From NCBI GenBank assembly GCA_000509105.1, contig BAIF02000004.1, forward strand, positions 31,379 through 95,378: a stretch of 64,000 bases of DNA, read 5' to 3'. The position numbers were made by a program, and so were the translations under genes. The DNA is from Clostridiales bacterium VE202-21. Lineage in GTDB: Bacteria > Bacillota > Clostridia > Lachnospirales > Lachnospiraceae. This document shows positions 20,697 through 29,655 of this stretch, piece after piece; positions within the stretch are counted from its first letter, which is position 1; every line of letters begins with the position of its first letter. The notes beneath the pieces are model-generated. The model worked only from the letters and a program-made list of their open reading frames with translations. It searched no databases and was not told where the DNA came from.

Positions 20697-20725
20697 ATTG
20701 TATACATATTATAACGTTTTATCAA
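20697..20725 (-). promoter_or_regulatory. Sigma-A-type promoter for XRE gene
   Basis: On the minus strand TTGATA is followed after 17 bases by TACAAT, close to the vegetative consensus, about 110 bases before the XRE start. An AGGAGG lies in the leader but without a close start codon. Predicted from sequence only. Confidence 0.55.
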
Positions 20726-20857
20726 CACTCAAATTCGATGTACCGAAAATGGATGTCAGGAGCGCCAGTCTCTACTACGAAAAACTAACTCAAAAATGCA
20801 TCACGAATCGTAAGAAGCTGCAATCTGCAAAATGATCTAGTAACTTAATCGAACATT

Positions 20858-20887
20858 TTTACAATGTTTGGTCATGTCTGATATAAT
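20858..20887 (+). promoter_or_regulatory. Promoter for flavodoxin-type reductase gene
   Basis: TTTACA, an 18-base spacer and a perfect TATAAT lie 25 bases before the ATG at 20912, with GGGAGGT as ribosome site. The stretch 20726-20857 between the two divergent promoters shows no recognisable gene. Confidence 0.6.
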
Positions 20888-20911
20888 AAAATAAAAACCC
20901 GGGAGGTACAT

Positions 20912-21496
20912 ATGAAAAATATATTAGTAGTCATAGGCGGCGGCAGAGCAAATGGAAATACAATGCAGCTGGCAGATTCCTTCATTGCAGGTGCAAAAGA
21001 GGCGGGACATCAGGTGGAGAAAATATCATTATTAAAGAAAGAGGTTAAGGGCTGTCTGGGATGTAATGCCTGCCGGTTTGGAAAACCATGCATACAGAAA
21101 GATGATTTTCATGAAATGATTCCTAAGATAAAAGCTGCCGATCTAATAGTTTTTGCATCCCCGCTGTACTTCTGGACAATTTCCTCCAGGTTAAAAGCAT
21201 TTATTGAACGCTTCTACTGTATTGCAGAGGAAGATGACAATCCGCCTTACGGCAGATATGAAAAATATCCGGTAAGAGACAGTGCACTGTTAATAACATC
21301 TGCTGATGACCTGTTTTGGACATTTGAGCAGGTAACTTCCTATTACAAATTTGCTATTGTAAATTATATCGGCTTCCACGACAAGGGCATGCTGTTAGCA
21401 GGCGGATGCGGAGATACAAACGGAAAACCCAGAATCAGCGAAACTGGCCATCTAAAAGGTGCTTACGAATTCGGGAAATCACTATACAACGCGTAA
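20912..21496 (+). CDS. Flavodoxin-fold NAD(P)H-dependent oxidoreductase
   Basis: A 194-residue protein of the NADPH-dependent FMN reductase/iron-sulfur flavoprotein group. The N-terminal GGGRANGNTMQLADSF is the FMN phosphate-binding loop; then KGCLGCNACRFGKPCIQKDD carries the compact cysteine cluster typical of this group, and ASPLYFWTISSRLKAFIERF is the second FMN contact. It is a cytoplasmic flavoprotein that probably reduces quinones, azo or nitro compounds or serves as a redox partner. It is a single-gene unit with its own promoter. The downstream region holds the long inverted repeat that likely terminates it. Confidence 0.88.
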   Translation: MKNILVVIGGGRANGNTMQLADSFIAGAKEAGHQVEKISLLKKEVKGCLGCNACRFGKPCIQKDDFHEMIPKIKAADLIVFASPLYFWTISSRLKAFIERFYCIAEEDDNPPYGRYEKYPVRDSALLITSADDLFWTFEQVTSYYKFAIVNYIGFHDKGMLLAGGCGDTNGKPRISETGHLKGAYEFGKSLYNA

Positions 21497-21572
21497 TAGC
21501 GGACTGAAGAGGGACAGATACGCTACCCAGGCCCTCTCCCGCGCCGCCACTCCTTCCGCCCGGGTGCGCCCA

Positions 21573-21874
21573 GCCTGTGAGGAGCGGGACTTCAGCCGCG
21601 GGCCGGGAAACTTCCCTGTCCCTTTCCGCGGGCATAGAGCGCGCCGTAGTTTCACTTGAGAAAAACCACATCGGACTGGAAGGCTAAACTCTGCTTCCGA
21701 AGCAGAGTTTAAGCCGGCTTGAGCCGCGCAATTCATCAGAATTGCACGGTGAATGCCGGTGGTGCCTTCCAATCCGATGTGGTTTTTCTCTAGTGAAACT
21801 TGGCAAACGGACAGCCTGCGGAAAGGAACAGGGAAGTTTCCCGGCCCGCGGCTGAAGTCCCGCTCCTCACAGGC
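21573..21874. repeat. Long inverted repeat with nested hairpins (terminator or MITE-like)
   Basis: Two arms of about 111 bases (21573-21684 and 21764-21874) are inverted copies. The outer 47 bases are identical, about 20 bases in the middle have diverged, and the inner 30 bases match again with few changes. The loop contains two perfect small hairpins: 21686-21710 (AAACTCTGCTTC arm) and 21728-21745 (GCAATTC arm). The inner arms place a GC-rich stem before TTTTTCTC in both directions, as expected for a bidirectional terminator between the convergent flavodoxin and URO-D genes. The outer arms are unnecessary for that and suggest a palindromic mobile element. The 387-base gap holds no gene. Confidence 0.75.
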
Positions 21875-21883
21875 GTCCCCCCA

Positions 21884-23122
21884 TTATCTCGAGTCCGCCA
21901 CAGCCTTATACATAGCGAGAAGATTCTCCGGCGGTACGTCCGGCATGATGTTGTGTTCCTGATTGAACACGAAGCCGCCGCCCGGCCCGAAGATATCGAT
22001 CATTTTTCTTGTGTAATCATATACTTCCTGCGGTGTGGAACGGTTTAATACGGATCTCGTATTACATCCGCCGCCCCAGAAAGTGATGTCTTTTCCAAAT
22101 TCTTTTTTCAGGGTCGCAGGGTCCATCTGGTAAGCGGTTGTCTGTACCGGATTGAGTACATCGTATCCCGCATCGATCAGATCTCCTATGATCGGATATA
22201 TGGAACCGCAGGAATGTAAAAATGTCTTCATACTACTGTTTTTGTGGACATACTCATTCAGCTGTGTGTGGTAAGGCTTGAACAGCTCTCTGTATTTCTC
22301 CTGGGACATAAACATTCCCGTATCCATCCCCAGATCGTCTCCGAATCTGAGAATATCCACGATGTCGCCCACGGCGTCACATACGCAGCTCAGGGTAGCC
22401 AGATGTCTTTCCATCAGCTGATCCACAAGCGCTTTTACATTTTCCGGATCCGCATAAATATCCATAAGGAAGTTATCCATCCTGCGCAGGAATGTTCCCC
22501 ACTCGAACAGGTTGCATCCGCAGGTAATCATCAGTGCCTTGTCCGTGCTCTTTCTCAGTTCGAGGGTGCGCCTTCTCAGTTCGCTGTAAAATCCCTTCTC
22601 CCCGGCGTGATCCCACGGACTGTGCACAAGAGCGCTCCACAGAACCTTGCCCATCTGATGATCCAGATCGGAATAATCATCCGGGTAGTCGTCCACATAC
22701 GGGAAATATGTCTGGTCGAAAAAGGTTGCTCCGACCGGCATTTTAGCTATCTGGGTTCCTTCTTTGTCTACAACGATGTAGTTGCCGTTCTCCTGCCGTT
22801 TCGGCCGGAACCATACCGGGTACTGTCCGATAGAACCATCTGCCAGGGTCACGTCATACCAGTCGCTGTCTTTTTCATTAAACACGCGTCCGATATCGAT
22901 GACATCCACCCCAAACTCGTCAATCAGATTCTGTTCCGGTATAACGACCTGCTGCACTACGTCATAGATCCGGGTGTGCCCGTCTGTAATGCCCATATGC
23001 TTTTTCAGATTATTATAGGCAATCGCCGAGATCCCCGAGCTTGGTGTTGCCCCCAGATCCAGCGGCACATAATCCGGTTCTTTATGGTCTATTGCCGCCA
23101 TCACACGCTCTCTTGAATTCAT
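21884..23122 (-). CDS. URO-D-fold protein (MtaA/MtbA-like), copy 1
   Basis: A 412-residue member of the uroporphyrinogen decarboxylase superfamily, beginning MNSRERVMAAIDHKEPDYVP. It carries KTFLHSCGSIYPIIGD, the HxCG motif that binds zinc in corrinoid-dependent methyltransferases such as MtaA and MtbA, and a later WGGGCNTRSVL cysteine. True HemE decarboxylases lack this arrangement, so a haem role is unlikely. The C-terminus shows GPGGGFVFNQEHNIMPDVPPEN. It is the last gene of an operon with three related proteins and a sugar importer. A methyl-transfer or related reaction on a sugar-derived compound is inference. Confidence 0.82.
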   Translation of the reverse strand: MNSRERVMAAIDHKEPDYVPLDLGATPSSGISAIAYNNLKKHMGITDGHTRIYDVVQQVVIPEQNLIDEFGVDVIDIGRVFNEKDSDWYDVTLADGSIGQYPVWFRPKRQENGNYIVVDKEGTQIAKMPVGATFFDQTYFPYVDDYPDDYSDLDHQMGKVLWSALVHSPWDHAGEKGFYSELRRRTLELRKSTDKALMITCGCNLFEWGTFLRRMDNFLMDIYADPENVKALVDQLMERHLATLSCVCDAVGDIVDILRFGDDLGMDTGMFMSQEKYRELFKPYHTQLNEYVHKNSSMKTFLHSCGSIYPIIGDLIDAGYDVLNPVQTTAYQMDPATLKKEFGKDITFWGGGCNTRSVLNRSTPQEVYDYTRKMIDIFGPGGGFVFNQEHNIMPDVPPENLLAMYKAVADSR

Positions 23123-23138
23123 ACCAAAACCTCCGTCC

Positions 23139-23462
23139 TTAATCTAAATGATAGACCTCTTCCATCTCAGCCCACCACTCGCCTTCTTTTCTCTCTTCGA
23201 GCGGCTGCTGGAACGGCATTACCAGATCCCACCACTCCTGGGTCTTCGGGTCTGCTGCCATTTTGTCCATATCTGCTTTATAATCGTCTCCTGTATACTC
23301 ATAATATGAGAACAGTAATTCGCCGAAATTATAGATAGAATAATTGGAGATATTGCATTCCTTAATCATTGCATTAATTTCCGGCCATATATGTGCATGA
23401 TGATATTTGTAATCATCCAGTTTTTCCTTTTTCACTCCTATGATAGAACCATATCTCTGCAT
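23139..23462 (-). CDS. L-rhamnose mutarotase-family protein
   Basis: About 107 residues from ATG 23462 (MQRYGSIIGVKKEK), with GGAGGTG nine bases upstream. The pattern IGVKKEKLDDYKYHHAHIWP, then NISNYSIY and a tryptophan-rich C-terminus (QEWWDLVMPFQQPLEE) matches the RhaM/YiiL family, which interconverts alpha and beta anomers of 6-deoxy sugars. Length equals the family norm. Its presence inside the URO-D operon indicates that the imported compound is a reducing sugar, perhaps a deoxy or methylated one. Anomer substrate not known. Confidence 0.85.
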   Translation of the reverse strand: MQRYGSIIGVKKEKLDDYKYHHAHIWPEINAMIKECNISNYSIYNFGELLFSYYEYTGDDYKADMDKMAADPKTQEWWDLVMPFQQPLEERKEGEWWAEMEEVYHLD

Positions 23463-23561
23463 TGCTGCACCTCCGATTTTATACTTTATTCCGCAGCTCA
23501 GCTGCTGATCTGCCCGCAGGACATGCATTACGAGGTGCCCTTTGGGTATATTTTTCTCCGT

Positions 23562-24598
23562 TTAATATACTTTCTGTGCCTCTTCAAACAGGGCATGGAT
23601 ATTAGCTGGCGGTACATCCGGCATAATTGCCTCGTGGCTTGGTGAAATAATCAGTCCTGTAGGGAAGATTTCACGCAGTTCTTTTACTTTATTGCGCACA
23701 TCCTCAGGGCTTCCGTTTACAAGCAGGTCCTGGGTATCTACGCCGCCGCAGAATGCAACCTGATCACCGAATTTTTCTTTCAGCCTCTTGGCTCCATGCC
23801 TGTTGCCAGTGCCTGAATCGGGTGTACAATATCCACACCGGCTCCAATCAGATCCGGAATTACATCTGCGATAGAGCCGCAGGAATGGTAAATTACTTTT
23901 ACGCCGTAGCTGTGTGCCTGCTCAACAAGGCGTTTACATCCCGGAATAATAAACTGGCGCACCATATCAGGTGATAACATCAGGCCTCTCTGACTGCCCA
24001 TGTCGTTTCCAATCAGGACTGCATCCAGTTTACCTTTAGTCGCTTCAAAAAAGATCTTATTGGCCTTCAGATAGAATTCCATGACCTTTTCATTGACTGC
24101 TTCATAAATCTCAGGATTTGCAATCATATTCATCAATGCAGTTTCCATGCCAAAAGCGGCGCAGGTATCCTGGAAGTGAGCTGACCAGAGGATTCCCAGT
24201 CTCACTTTTCCTTCCGGTGCTGCCTCGACACGGCGCAGACACTCTTCGGGATCAATGTATTTTTCAGGATCCGGCCATTCAAAGAAGTCCAGATCTTCCA
24301 ACTCCTCGGCATCCTTAAAACATCCGTCTGCCGTCAGGGTCCGGTCCTCCGCATCTACATCGCCGTCCATATACCAGTCAAATGCGGCATAGATGGCGCT
24401 TGCGGTCGGTGACTTGTACGGGACTTCCACTGCATAAAAATCATCGCCTACCGCCAGTTTTAACTCATGCATATCCTTAACGCCATAATATTCAAATAAT
24501 GCCGGCTGTGAAAATATATCCGGCATGCCAAGCCATGCTGCCGGGCGGTCTACCGGTTTCCTCTCAACTGTTGCCAAAAAACGTTCTTTACTGTTCAT
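23562..24598 (-). pseudogene. URO-D-fold protein (MtaA/MtbA-like), copy 2, frameshifted
   Basis: Starts at ATG 24598 (MNSKERFLATVERKPVDR, GAGGAGAGG upstream). The first frame runs to VDIVHPIQALATGMEPRG and stops near 23780. The rest, ending GLIISPSHEAIMPDVPPAN and EEAQKVY at 23562, lies in another frame. One extra A near 23791 gives MEPRRLKEKFGDQVAFCGGV and a whole protein of about 345 residues. It has the HxCG motif in KVIYHSCGSIADVIPD and a later FCGGVDTQ cysteine, as in zinc-dependent methyltransferases. It lies between the binding protein and the mutarotase. Probably functional if the missing base is a sequencing error. Confidence 0.82.
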
Positions 24599-24617
24599 CT
24601 GCCTCTCCTCTTTCACA

Positions 24618-24655
24618 GGTCAGGCGGAGGTTGATATACCATCCTCCGCCCGACC
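24618..24655 (-). promoter_or_regulatory. Stem-loop after sugar-binding protein gene
   Basis: GGTCAGGCGGAGG pairs with CCTCCGCCCGACC (one mismatch) around a 12-base loop, between the solute-binding gene and the downstream URO-D gene. There is no T-run. The arrangement repeats that at 10055-10082 and probably stabilises the binding-protein message. Confidence 0.55.
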
Positions 24656-24688
24656 GTTATCTGCTATTTCATTTTTACTAATTCTTGC

Positions 24689-25930
24689 TTACCACTGACA
24701 TGGGAGGAAATCCTCTACATTGTCAGCGCTGATAATGTCTGTTCCGATGTAAGCTACTCTCGGGATTTCTTCTCCGCAGAAGTACTCGGACATTGTTCTT
24801 ACTACAAGACCTGCATCTGCCTGGCATGACTGATAACTTGCGTATTTCAGCTGTCCGCTCTGGATCAGCTCTGCGCCCTGTTTTGAAATACCAGCTGCTA
24901 CGATAACGATATCTTCACGTCCTGCTGCTTTACAAGCTTCTGTTGCACCGATTGCCTGGTCAGAATCGTCTGCAAGTACGATTGCGTTCAGGTCGTCGCC
25001 ATATTTTGTGATCCAGTCAGATACAACCTGTTTTACAGCGGAAGCCTCAAATCCTGGTGACTGAACGTCAAGAGATTTGATGTCAGGATATTCTTCTGCT
25101 AATGTGGACATTGGTCCGAATGTACGTGCATAGTATGGTGATGTTCCTACATTATGTGTGATGTAGCAAACGCCGCCTTTTCCGCCAAGCTCTTCACCGA
25201 GTTTGCTTGCCAGGTTTCTCATCTGATACCAGTCGTTCGGGCCTGTGTAAGCCAGAATGTTGTTCATTGCATCTGCTTCCGGAAGTGTGTTACAGCAGAA
25301 TGCAGGGATTCCTGCTTTTGTGATCTTCTTGAACTGCTGTCCTGCATGGTCAGCACTTACAGGAATTACAACGATTGCGTCCGGGCTCTCATTGATTGCC
25401 TGGTCAACATATCCGTCCTGTGTTGACTGATCCCAGTTCGGATCATATACGTCACATGTCATTCCAACTGCTTCACAAGCTTCCTCAAAAGCTTCCTGAT
25501 AGCATGTTGTCCATGCGTGTGCGCCGTGTACAATTACGATAACGTGTTTGCCCTTCTGTCCGTCTGCAGGAGATTCCGGGAATTTTGAGTCATTTGCATC
25601 ATCCCAGTCAAGGTACTCATAATAATGCCATTTATTAATATCTGAGTCCTCCAGTTTTTCCAGTTCTTCTGCATCACCCTTTGCTTCCGGTACATCAAAT
25701 GTTGTTCCTTCTTCCATCAGCGGATGATTGTCTGTTGTTTTGAGTTCTTCAATTGCCTTTGCTAGAAGTTCTTTGGATTCTGCCAGGTTATCCCCGCCCT
25801 TTGAATCCTCTGTCTTTGCATCTGATTTTCCAGAATCAGAATCTTTAGAACTGTTTCCGCAACCTGTCAGGCTGACTGCGCTTACCAGCATAAGCCCGCT
25901 GAGCAATACTGCTACATACTTTTTGAACAT
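24689..25930 (-). CDS. Ribose-type ABC transporter sugar-binding lipoprotein
   Basis: About 413 residues from ATG 25930 (MFKKYVAVLL, AGGAGG upstream). Signal peptide with lipobox SLTGCG, then an acidic Ser/Asp/Lys linker, then a Peripla_BP_4 (RbsB/XylF-like) domain: KHVIVIVHGAHAWTTCYQEA, ESPDAIVVIPVSADH, CNTLPEADAMNN and VLADDSDQAIGATEA. It has an extra stretch of about 70 residues before the domain (DINKWHYYEYLDWDDAND) not usual for RbsB. It feeds the two permeases and ATPase upstream in the operon. Ligand not visible, though the neighbouring mutarotase points to a free monosaccharide. Confidence 0.9.
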   Translation of the reverse strand: MFKKYVAVLLSGLMLVSAVSLTGCGNSSKDSDSGKSDAKTEDSKGGDNLAESKELLAKAIEELKTTDNHPLMEEGTTFDVPEAKGDAEELEKLEDSDINKWHYYEYLDWDDANDSKFPESPADGQKGKHVIVIVHGAHAWTTCYQEAFEEACEAVGMTCDVYDPNWDQSTQDGYVDQAINESPDAIVVIPVSADHAGQQFKKITKAGIPAFCCNTLPEADAMNNILAYTGPNDWYQMRNLASKLGEELGGKGGVCYITHNVGTSPYYARTFGPMSTLAEEYPDIKSLDVQSPGFEASAVKQVVSDWITKYGDDLNAIVLADDSDQAIGATEACKAAGREDIVIVAAGISKQGAELIQSGQLKYASYQSCQADAGLVVRTMSEYFCGEEIPRVAYIGTDIISADNVEDFLPCQW

Positions 25931-25969
25931 TTTTCTTCCTCCTTTTGTTTTCCTTAGGTTTCTTATTAA

Positions 25970-25988
25970 AAACATGTCCCGCATGTTT
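25970..25988 (-). promoter_or_regulatory. Small stem-loop in leader of binding-protein gene
   Basis: AAACATG and CATGTTT flank a 5-base loop. On the minus strand TTAATAAG follows, making a weak terminator-like structure 40 bases before the binding-protein start. It could tune read-through from the permease genes. Weak evidence. Confidence 0.3.
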
Positions 25989-26034
25989 CTAATCTGAGTT
26001 ACTTTCTGAACCTGCTCGGATTCGAGAACCTGGC

Positions 26035-27060
26035 CTATGAAGCCTTGCCCAGCTCCTTCATGGCCTCTTTATGCAGGTTCGGCCTTGTACCAACTGTCTT
26101 GTTTCTGTTGTACAGAGCAATTGTTTCGTAAACGATACATGCAATCAGGATTGCTGCAATAACAAGTACCTGAATTTCTGTCTTCTTGAAAATAGCTTTC
26201 AGGAGCGCAATGGCTACCAGTGACACCCATGTCCATACAACGCTTCCCTTTCCTCCATTGATTGCAGTACCACCAATAATGGTTGCTGTCAGTGCGATCA
26301 TCAGAGGGCTGATTCCTTTTTCGCCCATTGTAATACCGGCTGTTCCTGAGTAGATACCGTTCAGCGCTCCGCCCAGTGCACATGCCGCTGATGAAATAAC
26401 GAATGCCAGTGTCGTGACTCTGTCACTCTTAATACCTGCCAGCCATGCTGTCTCAAGGTTACCGCCGATCATATAGACATTCCGTCCGAATCTTGTGTAA
26501 CGGAGCACAATCATAACTATGAATACAACAACTGTCGTAATCAGGAAGTAGGTTGAAAACGGCAGGAAGGAAAGCAGATTGTCATTCAGAACATCACTGA
26601 ATGCATAATCTTTTCCAATACTCAGCTCTTCTCCGCCTGTATAGATGTACATGGAACCTTTTAATACAAACTGCATACCGAGTGTTGCGATGAAGGAATG
26701 AATCTTCAGCTTTGTTACAAGGAAACCGTTGATACATCCAACCAGAACTCCGACCAGTGTTGCAATCAGGATACAGACAGCCCAGGGAAGACCCGGTTTG
26801 TCATGCAGTCCCAGACAAAGCAGCGCTGCAAACGTGGACATATACATAATCGTCAGATCCATATGTCCTGCAATCATACATGTTGTAAATCCCAAGCCCA
26901 GCCAGATTACAAGGCTTCCGTTTCCTGTAGCGGCACTAATGTTGTACATGGTATAGAAGTTATCTACAAAAAGACCAATAATCAATATCAGAGCCAGGAA
27001 AAGATAAGATCTGTTTTCATTAATAAAATTTGCATTAATTTTAAATTTCTTATTTTTCAT
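26035..27060 (-). CDS. Ribose-type ABC transporter permease, second subunit
   Basis: A 341-residue RbsC/XylH-family permease with eight or more hydrophobic segments. The conserved cytoplasmic region FGRNVYMIGGNLETAWLAGI (the G.N..AA..SGI family motif) lies past mid-protein, followed by GGAINGIYSGTAG-like sequence (GGALNGIYSGTA) and ATIIGGTAINGGKGSV. It begins on the last base of the preceding permease stop codon (TAATG), so the two are translationally coupled. The two permeases would form a heterodimer. The imported sugar is unknown. Confidence 0.9.
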   Translation of the reverse strand: MKNKKFKINANFINENRSYLFLALILIIGLFVDNFYTMYNISAATGNGSLVIWLGLGFTTCMIAGHMDLTIMYMSTFAALLCLGLHDKPGLPWAVCILIATLVGVLVGCINGFLVTKLKIHSFIATLGMQFVLKGSMYIYTGGEELSIGKDYAFSDVLNDNLLSFLPFSTYFLITTVVVFIVMIVLRYTRFGRNVYMIGGNLETAWLAGIKSDRVTTLAFVISSAACALGGALNGIYSGTAGITMGEKGISPLMIALTATIIGGTAINGGKGSVVWTWVSLVAIALLKAIFKKTEIQVLVIAAILIACIVYETIALYNRNKTVGTRPNLHKEAMKELGKAS

Positions 27061-28109
27061 TATGCTCTACCCAACTTTCTGTTAGAATATGTATTCAGCC
27101 AAACGATAAACAGGAATACAAGACCCTGTACCAGGTATTTCTCATAGGTTCCAAGACCAATCCATGAAAGGATGTTGTTGAGGATACCATAGGCTAATAC
27201 GCCTCCAAATGTTCCAACTACTGAACCTTTTCCTCCGTTTAAGAGGCATCCGCCCAAAAGTACGGCTGTCAGACAGGAGAAATCGTATCCGGTTCCGTTT
27301 TCGTAGGATGCTGTCTTACGCAGCGCTGCGAAGAAGATCCCGCCGATGGAAGCACAGACACCGTTGATGATGTAAGCGGTAATCAGTGTTTTTGCACAAT
27401 TGATTCCGGAGAATTTTGCTACTTCATAGTTTGTACCGATAATTTTCAGCTTCTGGCCAAATTTAGTCTTTGCATGTATAAACCAGGCAATAACCATAAT
27501 AACGATCATGACAATCGCCATCAGGGAAATATACTTTCCGATATAAGTTCTGGCAATGGAAAAGAATGTGCTTGCTGCATGCTGCGCAAAATCAGTGTCC
27601 TTTGCTACCTTATCCGCATAGAGCTGTTTTCCTTCCCAGATTACACGTACGATACCGGAAAGCAGAAGGTTGAAGCCCCATGTCCAGATGATCGGGTTCG
27701 CTCTGAGCTTACCAATCATGAAACCGTTGATGAAACCGATTACCACACCGGATAAAATACCGATCAGCATTGCAACCGGGAAACCAAAGTTAATAGTCTG
27801 CACTGTCATCATACCGCCCACAGCCATGGTAAGCGGAATGGACATATCGGTCATGTTACCGGAATATGTAATGAAAATAAGTCCCGCACTGACCATACCG
27901 ATCAGTGCAACCGCCTCCAGGATGGACTGGATATTGCTGGCGGCGAAGAATGTACCTTTTGATACAATCATACCTATAATAATTAACGCAACTACAACAA
28001 CGTAAATACCCAACTTATTAAAAATAAGACTGAACTTGTTGATCTCTTCTTTTCGTGTATCTACCTTGGGCGCGCCTGGATTTGGATTGTTATTTATTTG
28101 TTCTGACAT
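27060..28109 (-). CDS. Ribose-type ABC transporter permease, first subunit
   Basis: A 349-residue RbsC-family permease. After a hydrophilic N-terminus (MSEQINNNPNPGAPKVDTRK) come about nine membrane segments. Family motifs: KLRANPIIWTWGFNLLLSG, IIGTNYEVAKFSGINCAKT and AVLLGGCLLNGGKGSVVGT. It starts inside the end of the ATPase gene (16-base overlap) and runs into the second permease gene. The paired permease arrangement with a double ATPase is typical of Firmicute monosaccharide importers. Confidence 0.9.
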   Translation of the reverse strand: MSEQINNNPNPGAPKVDTRKEEINKFSLIFNKLGIYVVVVALIIIGMIVSKGTFFAASNIQSILEAVALIGMVSAGLIFITYSGNMTDMSIPLTMAVGGMMTVQTINFGFPVAMLIGILSGVVIGFINGFMIGKLRANPIIWTWGFNLLLSGIVRVIWEGKQLYADKVAKDTDFAQHAASTFFSIARTYIGKYISLMAIVMIVIMVIAWFIHAKTKFGQKLKIIGTNYEVAKFSGINCAKTLITAYIINGVCASIGGIFFAALRKTASYENGTGYDFSCLTAVLLGGCLLNGGKGSVVGTFGGVLAYGILNNILSWIGLGTYEKYLVQGLVFLFIVWLNTYSNRKLGRA

Positions 28110-29632
28110 GATACGTACTCACCCTCCCCATTAGCTGCAATCAACAGTGAATTCTCATTGATACCTTCTTTTGGAATCTCGCCGATAATGTGGCCTTCTC
28201 TTAAGATTACCGCGCGGTCGCAGAGGCCTACAACCTCCGGCAGGTCACTGGAAAGCAGGATACATGCATTTCCCTGTGAAACATATCTCTTAACCGCATC
28301 GTGGATAACCTGTTTTGCATTGACATCAACGCCTCGTGTAGGCTCATCCAGAATCAGAATGTCAACATCTGCCGCCAGCCATTTTGCCATCAGGACCTTC
28401 TGCTGGTTACCACCGGAGAAGCTGTTTACCAGTCTGTCTCTGTCTGCTGGATATACACTCATTTCGTTGATCTTTTCATCGATCAGCCCGAACTGTTTCT
28501 TACCGTCATAGATAATGCCAGGGCCGCATCTGTCAATAATACAGGATGTTACATTGTCTGCAACCGTCTGAGGAAGCGCCAGTCCTACGACCTTTCTGTC
28601 CTCTGTCAGATACCCGATTCCGCCCTTGATGGCTTCTCCGAGATCCCGGAAGTGAACTTCTTTTCCATGGATGTACTCTTTTCCTCCGTCGATCTTGTCA
28701 ACCCCTGTCAGGCCTCTTGCGATCTCGGTACGTCCGGAACCGGCAAGCCCGCAGATAGCGAGGACTTCACCCTTATGAAGTTCAAAGTTTACGTGATGAT
28801 AGAATCCCCATCTTGTAAAGTCTTCCACTTTCAGTACTACTTCATCGGTAACCATGCTCTTATGGTCTGCATAGAAGCTCTTTACAGGCTCACCAACCAT
28901 GCATTCTACCAACTGTTCTGTATTGGTCTCTGAGATCGGGAAAGAGTCAACCAGCTTACCATCTCTCATGACTGTAACCATATCTGCAATCTCGAAGATC
29001 TCACTTAAGTGGTGGGAAATATATACAATAGCCAGTCCCTGTTTTTGAAGATTTCTTACGATCTCAAACAGTTTGTTGACTTCCTCGCTTGACAGTGCGG
29101 AAGTAGGCTCATCCATAACCAGGATCTTCGGTTCAGAACCGAGTACCTTTGCGATCTCAACCAGCTGTGCATCACACTGGCTGATCTCGGATACGTCCAG
29201 CGTCGGATCGATATCATCCAGGCCGACACGGCTCAGCAGCTTCTTAGCTTCCTCGATTGCTTTCTTCTTATCAATGAACAATGCGTTCTTTTTCGGAAGG
29301 CGCCCAACAAGAAGGTTTTCATAGATGGAAATTCTGCGCGCCAGTGATAATTCCTGGTACACCATTCCTATTCCATATTCTTTTGCAAGGTTCGGTGTGT
29401 GGAGATCTCTCTTTTCTCCATTGATATAGATCTCTCCTGTATAATCATTGAAAAGACCCGCAAGCATTTTCATCAGAGTGGATTTACCAGCTCCGTTTTC
29501 CCCCATGAGGGCATGTACCTCCCCCGCTCTCACCCGGAAATCGACTTTATCAACAGCCAGTGTTCCGGGAAATCTCTTGGACACGCCACGCATGTCCAGT
29601 GCATACGCTTCATTCTTAGATGCGTTACCCAT
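28094..29632 (-). CDS. Ribose-type ABC transporter double ATPase
   Basis: A 512-residue RbsA/MglA-type protein with two nucleotide-binding domains. The first has Walker A GENGAGKST (about residue 44) and Walker B VMDEPTSA. The second has the degenerate Walker A GLAGSGRTE that is usual in this family, followed by signature FSGGNQQKV and Walker B LILDEPTRGVDV. It energises the two downstream permeases. An AAAGGAG lies nine bases before the ATG at 29632. Order ATPase-permease-permease-binding protein is a complete importer in one transcript. Confidence 0.93.
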   Translation of the reverse strand: MGNASKNEAYALDMRGVSKRFPGTLAVDKVDFRVRAGEVHALMGENGAGKSTLMKMLAGLFNDYTGEIYINGEKRDLHTPNLAKEYGIGMVYQELSLARRISIYENLLVGRLPKKNALFIDKKKAIEEAKKLLSRVGLDDIDPTLDVSEISQCDAQLVEIAKVLGSEPKILVMDEPTSALSSEEVNKLFEIVRNLQKQGLAIVYISHHLSEIFEIADMVTVMRDGKLVDSFPISETNTEQLVECMVGEPVKSFYADHKSMVTDEVVLKVEDFTRWGFYHHVNFELHKGEVLAICGLAGSGRTEIARGLTGVDKIDGGKEYIHGKEVHFRDLGEAIKGGIGYLTEDRKVVGLALPQTVADNVTSCIIDRCGPGIIYDGKKQFGLIDEKINEMSVYPADRDRLVNSFSGGNQQKVLMAKWLAADVDILILDEPTRGVDVNAKQVIHDAVKRYVSQGNACILLSSDLPEVVGLCDRAVILREGHIIGEIPKEGINENSLLIAANGEGEYVSCQNK

Positions 29633-29655
29633 GCTGATTAACTCCTTTCGTGTTG

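Noticed and set aside
20726..20857. Short plus-strand reading frame MDVRSASLYYEKL in the divergent promoter gap
   Set aside because: No ribosome site, no recognisable family, ends after about 28 codons; may be chance or an unidentifiable relic.
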